Assembly: GCA_002402245.1 (NCBI GenBank) | Contig: NVVP01000032.1 | Coordinates: 2,174-21,550, forward strand | Source: Gammaproteobacteria bacterium | GTDB lineage: Bacteria > Pseudomonadota > Gammaproteobacteria > Nitrosococcales > Methylophagaceae | DNA length: 19,377 nt | Reading direction: 5' to 3' | In this document: piece by piece, positions 8,244 through 15,179 of the stretch | Layout: each line of letters opens with the position of its first letter | Position numbering within the stretch: the stretch's first letter is position 1 | Made by a program: the position numbers and the translations under genes | The notes under the pieces: model-generated | Seen by the model: the letters and a program-made list of their open reading frames with translations, nothing else | Databases searched by the model: none | What the model was told of the DNA's origin: nothing

Positions 8244-8865
8244 AAATCATAAGCCATTGTTTTTATTTACTATTATTGTGACGCCCGTTGCTCTATTTTC
8301 ATTACAATGTATAACGATGCACAACTGATCTACGCAGAATCTACGAAGATAATGTCAAGAATTTGGAACGATAAGTCAGAGAATTACCAATCCCAAAGTC
8401 TGGGCGTACTGAACATTATGATGAATAAATAAAACGACTTATGTGCCGGGTAAGCAGTACTGGCCATAAACCTTTCACAATCGTTAAATGACGAGAAGGA
8501 AAGATGCAGCGGGTAACCGCTAGGGAATGCTAATGAAATAACCATCACAAGGGAGCCCCTTGTATTGAGTATAAGAGGAATAAATGCTACCTGAACAACT
8601 CCCTACAATTTCTATTTCAGTTGTCCCCCACCTTTTCATGAAATACCAGCCCGTTTATGGTCAGTGATTAACTTTAGATTCTATAAAGCCACTCTTTTGA
8701 TCCAACTTTACTTAACCCAAATTTTTACCAATCCACTCCTAAAACAAGCAAAATTCATCCTTTAGCATGATTACCCTATACCTGCAAATTGATACAGTCC
8801 CTCAGACAAAGCTTAATCACAGCTTACTCTACTTTAATAGTAGTTGTTTTAAACCGGAGATGGAC
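8244..8865. other. Noncoding stretch with small hairpins
   Basis: No supported gene is visible. The stretch holds two compact hairpins on the plus strand: AGCGG-GTAA-CCGCT (8508-8521, a GNRA-type loop) and ACAAGGG-AGC-CCCTTGT (8547-8563). Near 8756 lies a partial copy of the element found upstream of the secretion operon. It may be remnant mobile or phage DNA, or contain an RNA; I cannot identify a family. Confidence 0.4.
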
Positions 8866-8985
8866 ATGATTCTTTTTATTTTAGGATTTTATATAGGCGG
8901 GTTTATTGGAATGTTAACAATGTCTCTAATTTACATAAACATAAACAAAGACCAAGATGCTCTGGACCAAAACACTCTGGACTAA
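8866..8985 (+). CDS. Small single-pass membrane protein (DUF3789-like)
   Basis: Predicted 39 residues. The ATG at 8866 is preceded by GGAG (8856-8859) at 6 nt, the best start; earlier in-frame Mets at 8767 and 8860 lack a spaced ribosome site. The protein is one glycine-rich hydrophobic helix (about residues 2-25, MILFILGFYIGGFIGMLTMS) followed by a short polar tail rich in Asp, Asn and Gln. Tiny proteins of this shape, often grouped as DUF3789, occur in phages and accessory regions and have no established function that I know of. The last 30 bases contain a near-direct repeat around CTCTGGACnA. No partner gene is adjacent. Assignment rests on shape and ribosome site only. Confidence 0.5.
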   Translation: MILFILGFYIGGFIGMLTMSLIYININKDQDALDQNTLD

Positions 8986-9142
8986 CCTTATTTAGGGTTA
9001 TTATTACACTTTTTAAAATCCGTTTTAGCAACTTATAAAACCTGTATAGGGCTCTATTTTTCATACTGTAGTATGTTCTCAGCACTTCGTTAACTTGCTA
9101 GAACTTTCCCTTAAAACTTATTAGGATTGAGTAGGGGAAAAT

Positions 9143-9367
9143 ATGCCTATTAATGACAACTCAAGTATTTTTAATTTAAACATCGATAATCAATCTGGCA
9201 AAGAAAACGTGTCGCCTCTTACCAAATAGGTACATAGCTATCGTGTATCTTACCAAAAATTAAACCCATCTTTGAATAAGAAAACAAGCTGCGATCGCAC
9301 CTCCGTAGAAGAAAGTATTAGTCGCCTGACCGGCCAGCTCCAGAAAGAAAATAACATCATCAGCTAG
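9143..9367 (+). pseudogene. Small ORF interrupted by an in-frame TAG
   Basis: ATG at 9143 is preceded by AGGGGA (9133-9138). The frame runs 28 codons to TAG at 9227-9229 and then stays open for 45 more codons to TAG at 9365. The second part is rich in polar residues (for example SYRVSYQKLNPSLNKK and SISRLTGQLQKEN) and looks like protein rather than noise. I do not recognise the family. Simplest reading: a 73-codon gene broken by one nonsense change. Alternatives are a genuine 28-residue protein, amber readthrough, or a base-calling error. It lies 102 nt before the OmpA-like gene on the same strand and might once have shared a transcript with it. Confidence 0.4.
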
Positions 9368-9410
9368 CACTATTCTAAGTAACTATTCCTACTTTCGAAT
9401 GATTTCATAA

Positions 9411-9435
9411 CAACTATTTTCAACTAAAATAGTTG
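9411..9435 (+). promoter_or_regulatory. Perfect 10-bp inverted repeat upstream of the OmpA-like gene
   Basis: CAACTATTTT (9411-9420) and AAAATAGTTG (9426-9435) are exact reverse complements around a 5-nt CAACT loop. The loop repeats the first five bases of the left arm. It ends 34 nt before the ATG at 9470, so it is either an operator or a 5'-leader hairpin. No T run follows, so it is not a simple terminator. Confidence 0.5.
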
Positions 9436-9469
9436 GAACATTATTATGCAACTAGAAAATGGAGAAAAG

Positions 9470-10021
9470 ATGAATTTTAATACAAAAAAAATACTTACTG
9501 TAGCAGTATTCAGCACGCTTACCTGTGTTGCGAATGCTCAACCAGTTGACAGTGATAGAGATGAAATCGTTGATTCTAGAGATAACTGCCCACGAACATC
9601 TGTCGAAATAATAGTGAATAATCAGGGTTGTCCTGTTTTAGAAACCACAATGATGGAGCAAACCTTAGAAGTGGAAGTAGAATTTGACACAAACAAAGCA
9701 GAGATCAAACCTGAATATAACACCACTATCAAATTTTTTGCCGGTTTCATGAAGCTCTATCCAGACTCTAAGGCAATCATTGAAGGACATACTGATAGCA
9801 TGGGCTCTGTCGTTAATAACCTGTCTCTATCAAAGCGTCGGGCAATGGCTCTTGTTAACGAACTAGTTAATGTTTACGGCATTAACATCGCTAGGTTAAC
9901 TGCTGCGGGTTTAGGCGAACTCTCTCCTATTCGCCCTAACAACACGGCGGCTGGAAGAAGTCAAAATCGCCGTATTAAAGCTCACATCAGTATTGAAGTA
10001 AAAGAAAAACAAATGCGTTAA
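9470..10021 (+). CDS. OmpA-family peptidoglycan-binding envelope protein with TSP3-like calcium motif
   Basis: Predicted 183 residues from the ATG at 9470, chosen because GGAG (9461-9464) lies 5 nt upstream and a clean signal peptide follows (cleavage near VANA-QP, residue 23). An upstream in-frame ATG at 9446 has no ribosome site. After cleavage comes an acidic thrombospondin-type-3-like segment (27-41, DSDRDEIVDSRDNCP), then an OmpA C-terminal domain (about 65-175) with VEFDTNKAEI, EGHTDSMG, LSLSKRRA and a final RSQNRRI. The domain binds peptidoglycan, so the protein probably tethers outer-membrane components to the wall. No beta-barrel and no lipobox Cys is seen. OmpA-domain genes accompany adhesin type I secretion loci such as Shewanella bpf, and this one is convergent with such an operon. 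Confidence 0.88.
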   Translation: MNFNTKKILTVAVFSTLTCVANAQPVDSDRDEIVDSRDNCPRTSVEIIVNNQGCPVLETTMMEQTLEVEVEFDTNKAEIKPEYNTTIKFFAGFMKLYPDSKAIIEGHTDSMGSVVNNLSLSKRRAMALVNELVNVYGINIARLTAAGLGELSPIRPNNTAAGRSQNRRIKAHISIEVKEKQMR

Positions 10022-10039
10022 TTTAGAAGCTATAATCTG

Positions 10040-10063
10040 GGACCAAATGAAACCATTAGGTCC
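10040..10063. terminator. Candidate bidirectional terminator between convergent genes
   Basis: Arms 10040-10049 and 10054-10063 pair at 9 of 10 positions around an AAAC loop. The hairpin sits 19 nt after the OmpA-like stop and 10 nt after the HlyD-like stop on the other strand. T-rich sequence follows on the plus strand but is interrupted, so strength is uncertain. Confidence 0.5.
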
Positions 10064-10072
10064 TTTCACTTC

Positions 10073-11260
10073 CTAGTGTATTGCTCCAGAAAATGTCTTT
10101 GTAATTGGCTTGGACAGGTAATTGAATACCGTCTTCGAACCCGTTTTAATATCTATCGTAGCATTCATGCCCGCTTTCAGAATCACAGATGCCAGCTTTG
10201 GTTCATCACGCAGATGATCTTCATCAATATTTACCTGCACAGAATAAAACACAATTTCTCTTCCACTTTCATCTTTTTCTGTCAAAGTATCTGAACTGAG
10301 GTAATTAAGCGTCCCGTGTAAATTTCCATATATGCTGTAATCAAACGCTTCAAGCTTTATAAAAACGGGCATCCCTATGCTCAGCTGACCAATATCTGTC
10401 GGCATCACTTTTGCTTCAAGCATCAGCCCGCCTTCTGAAGGAGATATCTGCATAAGCTCATCACCAGCACGCAACACTCCTCCCAAAGTATTAATCCCCA
10501 AGTATTTAACAACACCCGCTACCGGAGAAACAATCTCTGTGTGGCTTAAAACACTATTAGCTACACCCAACTTGTAGCGCAGCGGCCTTAAATCTGCCTC
10601 TGTTCTGGTAATTTCCTGATGGGCATCATCCAGGTATTTGTTACGCTCTTCTAGTATTTTACCCCGCACATCATTCACCTGCTGCTGAGCTTTCATCACT
10701 TCAATACGACTGGCATCACCGCTTTCTAATAAACGTTTATTCATGTTCAATTCCATCATGGCGATTTCCAGACTTGAGCCTAATATTCCTATTTGTTTTT
10801 GCAACTTAAGCTTACGTTGGAGGTAATACTCACTCTGCGCTTTTACGATATCAGGGCTGCCTTCCAAAAAATCGTCAAAGCTCGGCACTATCCTTTTTAT
10901 TTCTGCCTGCGCTCGTAACAAGGCAATTTCCAGGGAAGCCACACGAGACTTTTCTTCTTCAAAATTGGCGCTTGCTCGCTCTTTTTCTAACACCGCCAGT
11001 AGTTGCCCCTTCTCAACTAATGTCCCCTCTCTAACAAGAATCTGAGAAAGCACGCCACCGTCAGCGACTTGAATTATCTGCGTCCGCGCACGGGGAACTA
11101 ACTTTCCGTTTGCTCTTACTGTCGTATCAAACTCAAAAATCAAAGCCCAAGCTACAAATAAACCCAACAATATCGCCAGCATCAATATCATTGAAAATCC
11201 TTGATGATCATCATCTACATTAGACTCAACAAACTCAGTTTGAGTTAAACCCACTTCCAT
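10073..11260 (-). CDS. HlyD/LapC-type periplasmic adaptor of a type I secretion system
   Basis: Membrane-fusion protein of 395 residues that bridges the inner-membrane ABC exporter and the outer-membrane TolC channel. A short cytoplasmic tail is followed by one membrane helix (about 24-42), a first lipoyl half (about 48-92), a long coiled-coil hairpin (about 93-235), the second lipoyl half (about 238-275, IVSPVAGVVKYLGI) and a beta-barrel region. It ends in the family signature GMNATIDIKTGSKTVFNYL close to the C-terminus. The length is usual for adhesin or RTX exporters. The ATG at 11260 is preceded by GAGAGGA. It begins 22 bp after the ABC exporter stop, so the two are almost certainly co-transcribed. 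It is the last gene of the operon. Confidence 0.93.
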   Translation of the reverse strand: MEVGLTQTEFVESNVDDDHQGFSMILMLAILLGLFVAWALIFEFDTTVRANGKLVPRARTQIIQVADGGVLSQILVREGTLVEKGQLLAVLEKERASANFEEEKSRVASLEIALLRAQAEIKRIVPSFDDFLEGSPDIVKAQSEYYLQRKLKLQKQIGILGSSLEIAMMELNMNKRLLESGDASRIEVMKAQQQVNDVRGKILEERNKYLDDAHQEITRTEADLRPLRYKLGVANSVLSHTEIVSPVAGVVKYLGINTLGGVLRAGDELMQISPSEGGLMLEAKVMPTDIGQLSIGMPVFIKLEAFDYSIYGNLHGTLNYLSSDTLTEKDESGREIVFYSVQVNIDEDHLRDEPKLASVILKAGMNATIDIKTGSKTVFNYLSKPITKTFSGAIH

Positions 11261-11282
11261 TTTTTTGCATATCCTCTCTTCG

Positions 11283-13379
11283 TTACGTTCTAAACTTTGG
11301 TGATTTTTTATGCCCTATTCCACTCAACTTTTCCAGGACTGCTTTTTTCGGCCCATCCATAACAATACGATGATTAGCCACGATAATAATACGATCGACT
11401 AAGGCAAGCATGCCCATTTTATGTGTCACCAATATCAAAGTACTTTCTGGTTTAATAGCATTACGTAAGCTTGCTTTAATTTTTGCTTCAAGCTGTTGGT
11501 CCATTGAGGCTGTAGGCTCATCTAGCAACCAAATACACGGATTTGCCAGAAACACTCGCGTCAAGTTAACAAGCTGACGCTGCCCTCCAGAAAGACCTGT
11601 TCCACCTTCATAAATTTTTTGCTGCAAACCCTCTGGGTGACAATTTATCACCTTCCCCAACAAACCTGTTACACGTGCCGCCTCTATAATGACATCATCA
11701 CCTGGGTCTAGTAGGCCGAGTATCAGGTTTTCTCGTACCGTCCCTGCGAACAGACGACCTTCCTGTTGCAAGAAACCCACCCTTTCTGCCAGTACTGGCT
11801 TTGATATTTGTCCAAGATCTACATCATCCAGTAATACCCTCCCCTGTTGAGGTTTGTACATACCCGTTAACAACCTCAACAAAGTAGTTTTTCCTGCCCC
11901 GACAGGTCCTAACACGCCAATTTTTTCACCTGCATTAATATTTAAATGCCTTACTGACAGAGCGTTATTGTCGCCATAAGCCGACTCAACATCTAACACT
12001 ACATAATTACCTTTAATATTTTCTAGAACAATAGGCTGCTCCTGTCCGTAATGATCATCTTCCAATTCCCACAAACGATCCAGTCCCTGGAGGGCTGCTT
12101 TGGTATGCGCCCACTGCACAAGCATTCTGGGTATTGCCGCCACTGGCGACAAAATACGTCCGGACAGTATGGAACAGGCAATCAAGCCTCCCATCGACAG
12201 CTCACCCTGAGTTATAAATAAAGCCCCCGAGCCAACCAGCGCTACGTATGATAACTGCTGAAAGAAAGCAACAAGATGTTGGGAGTGCTCACTAATTCTT
12301 TGCATTTGCTGTTCATAATCACGTGACTCATCCGTAACATTCATCCAGCGCGAAAGCATACGCCAACCTCCCTGACCAGATTTAATAGTTTCCGCACCTT
12401 CTACTGTTTCAACCAGCATCCCGGTTTTAAAATTAGTCACAGCATTTGCTTTTCCTGCCAACTCATTCACTTGCGCTCTATAATACACACCGATAACAAT
12501 GCATAACCCAAAGAAGCCTATTGGTATCAGCGCTATCCAACCAGCAAGGGCAAAAATAATAAGCCCGTATAAGAAGGAAAAAGGCGCATCAACCATCAAA
12601 TGCGTGGTTGCAGTGGTTAGAAAGTTTCGAACGGTTTCATAACCTCGCATTTGTGTTGCTAAGCCACCAACGCTTTGCGGCAATTGATCAAGCCGCACAG
12701 CAAGAAAACGCATAAAAACACTGCGAGACAGGCGTTGATCTACCCGAGCAATCAGTTTTTCATAAAGCCGCATACGTAATGTTTTAGTCACAAACTCAAA
12801 AAGAATCGCGACAAACACACCAAGAGAAAGTACCAGTAATGTTTGTACGGCCCCTGTTGGTACCACCCTGTCATAAACTTGCATGGAATACAGTGAGCTT
12901 GCCAGTACTACCATATTTATTATTACCCCCCCTAGCAAAGCCTCAAGCAGCAATTTTTTATTTGCAAACACCTCTCTGCGTATCAAACTATAAACGGGGC
13001 TTTTATTGGCAACAAAAGGCTTAAGCAAATTAACAGTAAAAACAGCGAAACCGGCTAATGAGTCATGTGTTTTTTCTTGCCGCTGATTAGAGGGTTCATC
13101 CCAGGTTTCTGTTATCCATTTATCATAAGCATTATGGCCTCTCAATACGCCCCACTCGCCATTATCAAAAAAGACAAGTCCGAGCATAGTGGATTTATCA
13201 GGCGATTTTAGGTAGCTTGCCGCAGGTAATCCGAGGTATCTGGTGACAATAGCAAGCTGGTCTTTAGGTTTTTTTTTTCTGCTGGCGGCATCAACAGCTT
13301 CTTGTATCTCAAGTTTCGCGACAGAAACTTTTTGTAACTGTGACAACCTTGTTAACGACGACAATAGTTTATTATTCAT
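11283..13379 (-). CDS. Type I secretion ABC exporter (LapB/RtxB-like) with degenerate C39-like domain
   Basis: Inner-membrane ATP-driven exporter, 698 residues, fusing a membrane domain to its ATPase. Residues about 1-125 resemble the peptidase-C39-like domain of adhesin exporters; there is no Cys in this region, so it should bind rather than cleave substrate. Membrane helices cover about 145-425. The ATPase has Walker A GPVGAGKT (491-498), Q-loop near 538, signature LSGGQ (596-600), Walker B IWLLDEP with catalytic E621, and H653. All catalytic motifs are intact. Family members export giant RTX/Ig-repeat adhesins (LapA, BpfA) or other C-terminally signalled proteins. The gene lies 86 bp after the tolC-like gene and 22 bp before the hlyD-like gene. 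The natural substrate is not obvious: the only large secreted-type protein nearby is chimeric and carries a Sec signal. Confidence 0.94.
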   Translation of the reverse strand: MNNKLLSSLTRLSQLQKVSVAKLEIQEAVDAASRKKKPKDQLAIVTRYLGLPAASYLKSPDKSTMLGLVFFDNGEWGVLRGHNAYDKWITETWDEPSNQRQEKTHDSLAGFAVFTVNLLKPFVANKSPVYSLIRREVFANKKLLLEALLGGVIINMVVLASSLYSMQVYDRVVPTGAVQTLLVLSLGVFVAILFEFVTKTLRMRLYEKLIARVDQRLSRSVFMRFLAVRLDQLPQSVGGLATQMRGYETVRNFLTTATTHLMVDAPFSFLYGLIIFALAGWIALIPIGFFGLCIVIGVYYRAQVNELAGKANAVTNFKTGMLVETVEGAETIKSGQGGWRMLSRWMNVTDESRDYEQQMQRISEHSQHLVAFFQQLSYVALVGSGALFITQGELSMGGLIACSILSGRILSPVAAIPRMLVQWAHTKAALQGLDRLWELEDDHYGQEQPIVLENIKGNYVVLDVESAYGDNNALSVRHLNINAGEKIGVLGPVGAGKTTLLRLLTGMYKPQQGRVLLDDVDLGQISKPVLAERVGFLQQEGRLFAGTVRENLILGLLDPGDDVIIEAARVTGLLGKVINCHPEGLQQKIYEGGTGLSGGQRQLVNLTRVFLANPCIWLLDEPTASMDQQLEAKIKASLRNAIKPESTLILVTHKMGMLALVDRIIIVANHRIVMDGPKKAVLEKLSGIGHKKSPKFRT

Positions 13380-13465
13380 TCTTACAATATCTCTAAGTAA
13401 TTTTTTTAAAATATGCTTACCCTATTTTTGGTAGCATTAGAGAAATTATTACCGTGTTTTTTTCG

Positions 13466-14749
13466 TTAGCCTTCTCCCTCGAGCAGACTGTCCAGTGCCT
13501 GGGTAAAAATGGCAAGGCGCCAAGTCACGACTAAATAGGCAGATTCAGCATCCGCTAATTGCACTTTACTCTGCGCCAGATCCCGTGCTGAATTTAACAA
13601 ATCAAACCAGGTCTTTCGGCCGGAAAGAAATTGCCTATTGTAGGATTCAAAGACTGCTTCCGTCATACCCTCAGACTGCTTTAAGGCATCTAACCTGGCA
13701 GCAAATGAAGAGACTAGATAGTAATCTCCTTGCACTTGTTCCTTGATAGCAAGCCGTTGCACATCCACAGCAGCAAGACTTGCTTGATAAGCTGCATGTG
13801 ATGAATCAATGCCTGAAAAAGCTGAGAGTCCAGCGCCCAATGCTGTTCTTACACCGATGAAGGCAGCCGAATCAGAGAAAGAATCTCGCTCTACTCCTGT
13901 TTTGCCAAATTCATACTCCATACGTAAAAATAGGGTGGGTAAACTCTGGGACTTTTGTATTGAGACATCAGCCCTAGCCAGCTCAACCTGAGCCAGCGAA
14001 CGTTGCACATCAGGACTCAATTCCATCGCCAGACCTATCATCGTTATCAGGTCTTCCTCAAGAACCGGTAATACCAGTTCAATACTAAGATCTTCATTCT
14101 CAATGTCATCTCCTACCAATTGTGAAAGTGAAGACAGAGCAACATGTACTTCTGCTTGCGCTGCGGTCAACTCAGCTCTCACCGATGTCAAGCGACTATC
14201 GGCCAGTAATTGATCACTGTTGGAGGCAAGACCTTCTTCAAGTCGACGGTTAACCGTCTTCTTCAAGCTAATATGGGTTTCCAGAGTTTCCTGCCAACTT
14301 TTCACTCTAAGATCAGCAGCAAGCCAGTTTCCATAAGCCTGCACAATATTTAATGCCAATTCTCTTTGCAACTGCCCAAGACCTTCTTGAGTCTCTTGAA
14401 GATTTGCAGTCGCCCGATCAAGCCCTCCCTTAAGTCGACCACCTGTCCACAAAGGTTGTTCCAGGCTTACAATCGTCGTACGAGCATTACCAAAATCCCT
14501 GAACGAATCAGAAAATGAACGGTCGCCTACATTGTTTGACTTGTCCTGGGTACTAAACTCCAGCCCTAATGTTGGATAAAACTGCCATTTTGCAGTTTTT
14601 ATATCTAACTCGCTGCTTTTAACTCTTAACGCTTGAGAACCGACAGAAGGATGGGTTTGAAGGCTTTTCTGAATCATATTTTTTAAGGAATCAGCATTAG
14701 CTGATTGAATTATCAGAAGTAAAAATAAAGGAATCACTCTTTTTAACAT
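13466..14749 (-). CDS. TolC-family outer-membrane channel (LapE/AggA-like)
   Basis: Outer-membrane exit duct of the type I system, 427 residues from the ATG at 14749. This start gives a clean signal peptide (MLKRVIPLFLLLIIQSANA, cleavage before DS) and has GGAG 11 nt upstream. The longer open frame to 14839 begins at a TTG inside a palindrome and is unlikely to be used. The mature part has the two-fold OEP repeat layout with helical coiled coils and barrel strands; the motif LEQPLWTGGRLKGGLDRA lies in the first barrel region. It is the first gene of the operon with the ABC exporter and HlyD-like adaptor. Its control region, signal peptide and part of its first 190 codons are duplicated 4 kb upstream, at the front of the FG-GAP gene. 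Confidence 0.92.
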   Translation of the reverse strand: MLKRVIPLFLLLIIQSANADSLKNMIQKSLQTHPSVGSQALRVKSSELDIKTAKWQFYPTLGLEFSTQDKSNNVGDRSFSDSFRDFGNARTTIVSLEQPLWTGGRLKGGLDRATANLQETQEGLGQLQRELALNIVQAYGNWLAADLRVKSWQETLETHISLKKTVNRRLEEGLASNSDQLLADSRLTSVRAELTAAQAEVHVALSSLSQLVGDDIENEDLSIELVLPVLEEDLITMIGLAMELSPDVQRSLAQVELARADVSIQKSQSLPTLFLRMEYEFGKTGVERDSFSDSAAFIGVRTALGAGLSAFSGIDSSHAAYQASLAAVDVQRLAIKEQVQGDYYLVSSFAARLDALKQSEGMTEAVFESYNRQFLSGRKTWFDLLNSARDLAQSKVQLADAESAYLVVTWRLAIFTQALDSLLEGEG

Positions 14750-14828
14750 AAAATATGGCACTCCAAAAATAAAACACGACAAAGATAACTGGACCAAATA
14801 ATTCCAGAAAAATAACCTGACAGTTTGA

Positions 14829-14842
14829 AGATTGTACAATCT
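14829..14842. promoter_or_regulatory. Palindrome AGATTGTACAATCT upstream of the tolC-like gene
   Basis: A perfect 14-bp palindrome lies 79 nt before the ATG at 14749, in the expected promoter/leader zone. It is preserved exactly in the second copy (18691-18704) although flanking bases differ. It is a candidate operator; the protein that would bind is unknown. Confidence 0.45.
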
Positions 14843-14858
14843 TATTCAGCCAATAAAC

Positions 14859-14946
14859 TCATCCTTTAGAATGATCTTAAATACCGCCTGACCCTTTATA
14901 AATATCATTCTTTAGCATGATCTTAAATGCCGCCTGACCCTTTATA
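14859..14946. repeat. Two tandem copies of a 42-bp element upstream of the tolC-like gene
   Basis: Units 14859-14900 and 14905-14946 differ at only a few positions and repeat with a 46-bp period. Each contains a core near TTTAGnATGATCTTAAAT and ends in CCCTTTATA. A single unit lies at 18721-18762 upstream of the FG-GAP gene, and a partial one near 8756. Position suggests a regulator-binding site, but no family is recognised. Confidence 0.7.
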
Positions 14947-14999
14947 ATTTGTGATCCTTTATAATCTGAAAGTCTTAAAGAGGCCGTAAAATAGGAAGA

Positions 15000-15179
15000 A
15001 TAGATAACAGCAAAAAAGTTGCAAGCACCTTCAAAAACTGAATTTTATGATGGTATTCAATTCAAAGGCACCCTAACTTTTTTAACGGCCCTAAAGAAAA
15101 GAGCTTCACTCTCTATTTGTTCTGCCAGATATTCTGCCTGCCTTACCTTAAAGCCAGAGAAATAATGGTCAAGGTTGGA
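15000..15179. other. Region after the FG-GAP gene, with a weak terminator candidate
   Basis: No gene is seen. On the minus strand a weak 6-bp stem with one wobble pair (15115-15099) is followed by TCTTT and may end FG-GAP transcription. A second inverted pair, GGCCGT/ACGGCC, flanks about 100 bp. The left end holds the far edge of the duplicated tolC upstream region. Confidence 0.3.

Larger units (their letters stand above)
14281..15020 (-). repeat. Duplicated tolC 5' region, copy 1 (complete)
   Basis: This segment, containing the upstream control region and the first about 156 codons of the tolC-like gene, matches 18328-18812 closely in DNA and protein. Differences are an extra 183 bp of coding sequence here, one extra 46-bp upstream repeat unit, and scattered substitutions. 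Confidence 0.88.

Noticed and set aside
14749..14839. Longer TolC N-terminus starting at the TTG at 14839
   Set aside because: The start lies inside the palindrome, lacks a ribosome site, and would bury the signal peptide 30 residues in; the ATG at 14749 is better. The same holds for the TTG at 18701 in the chimera.
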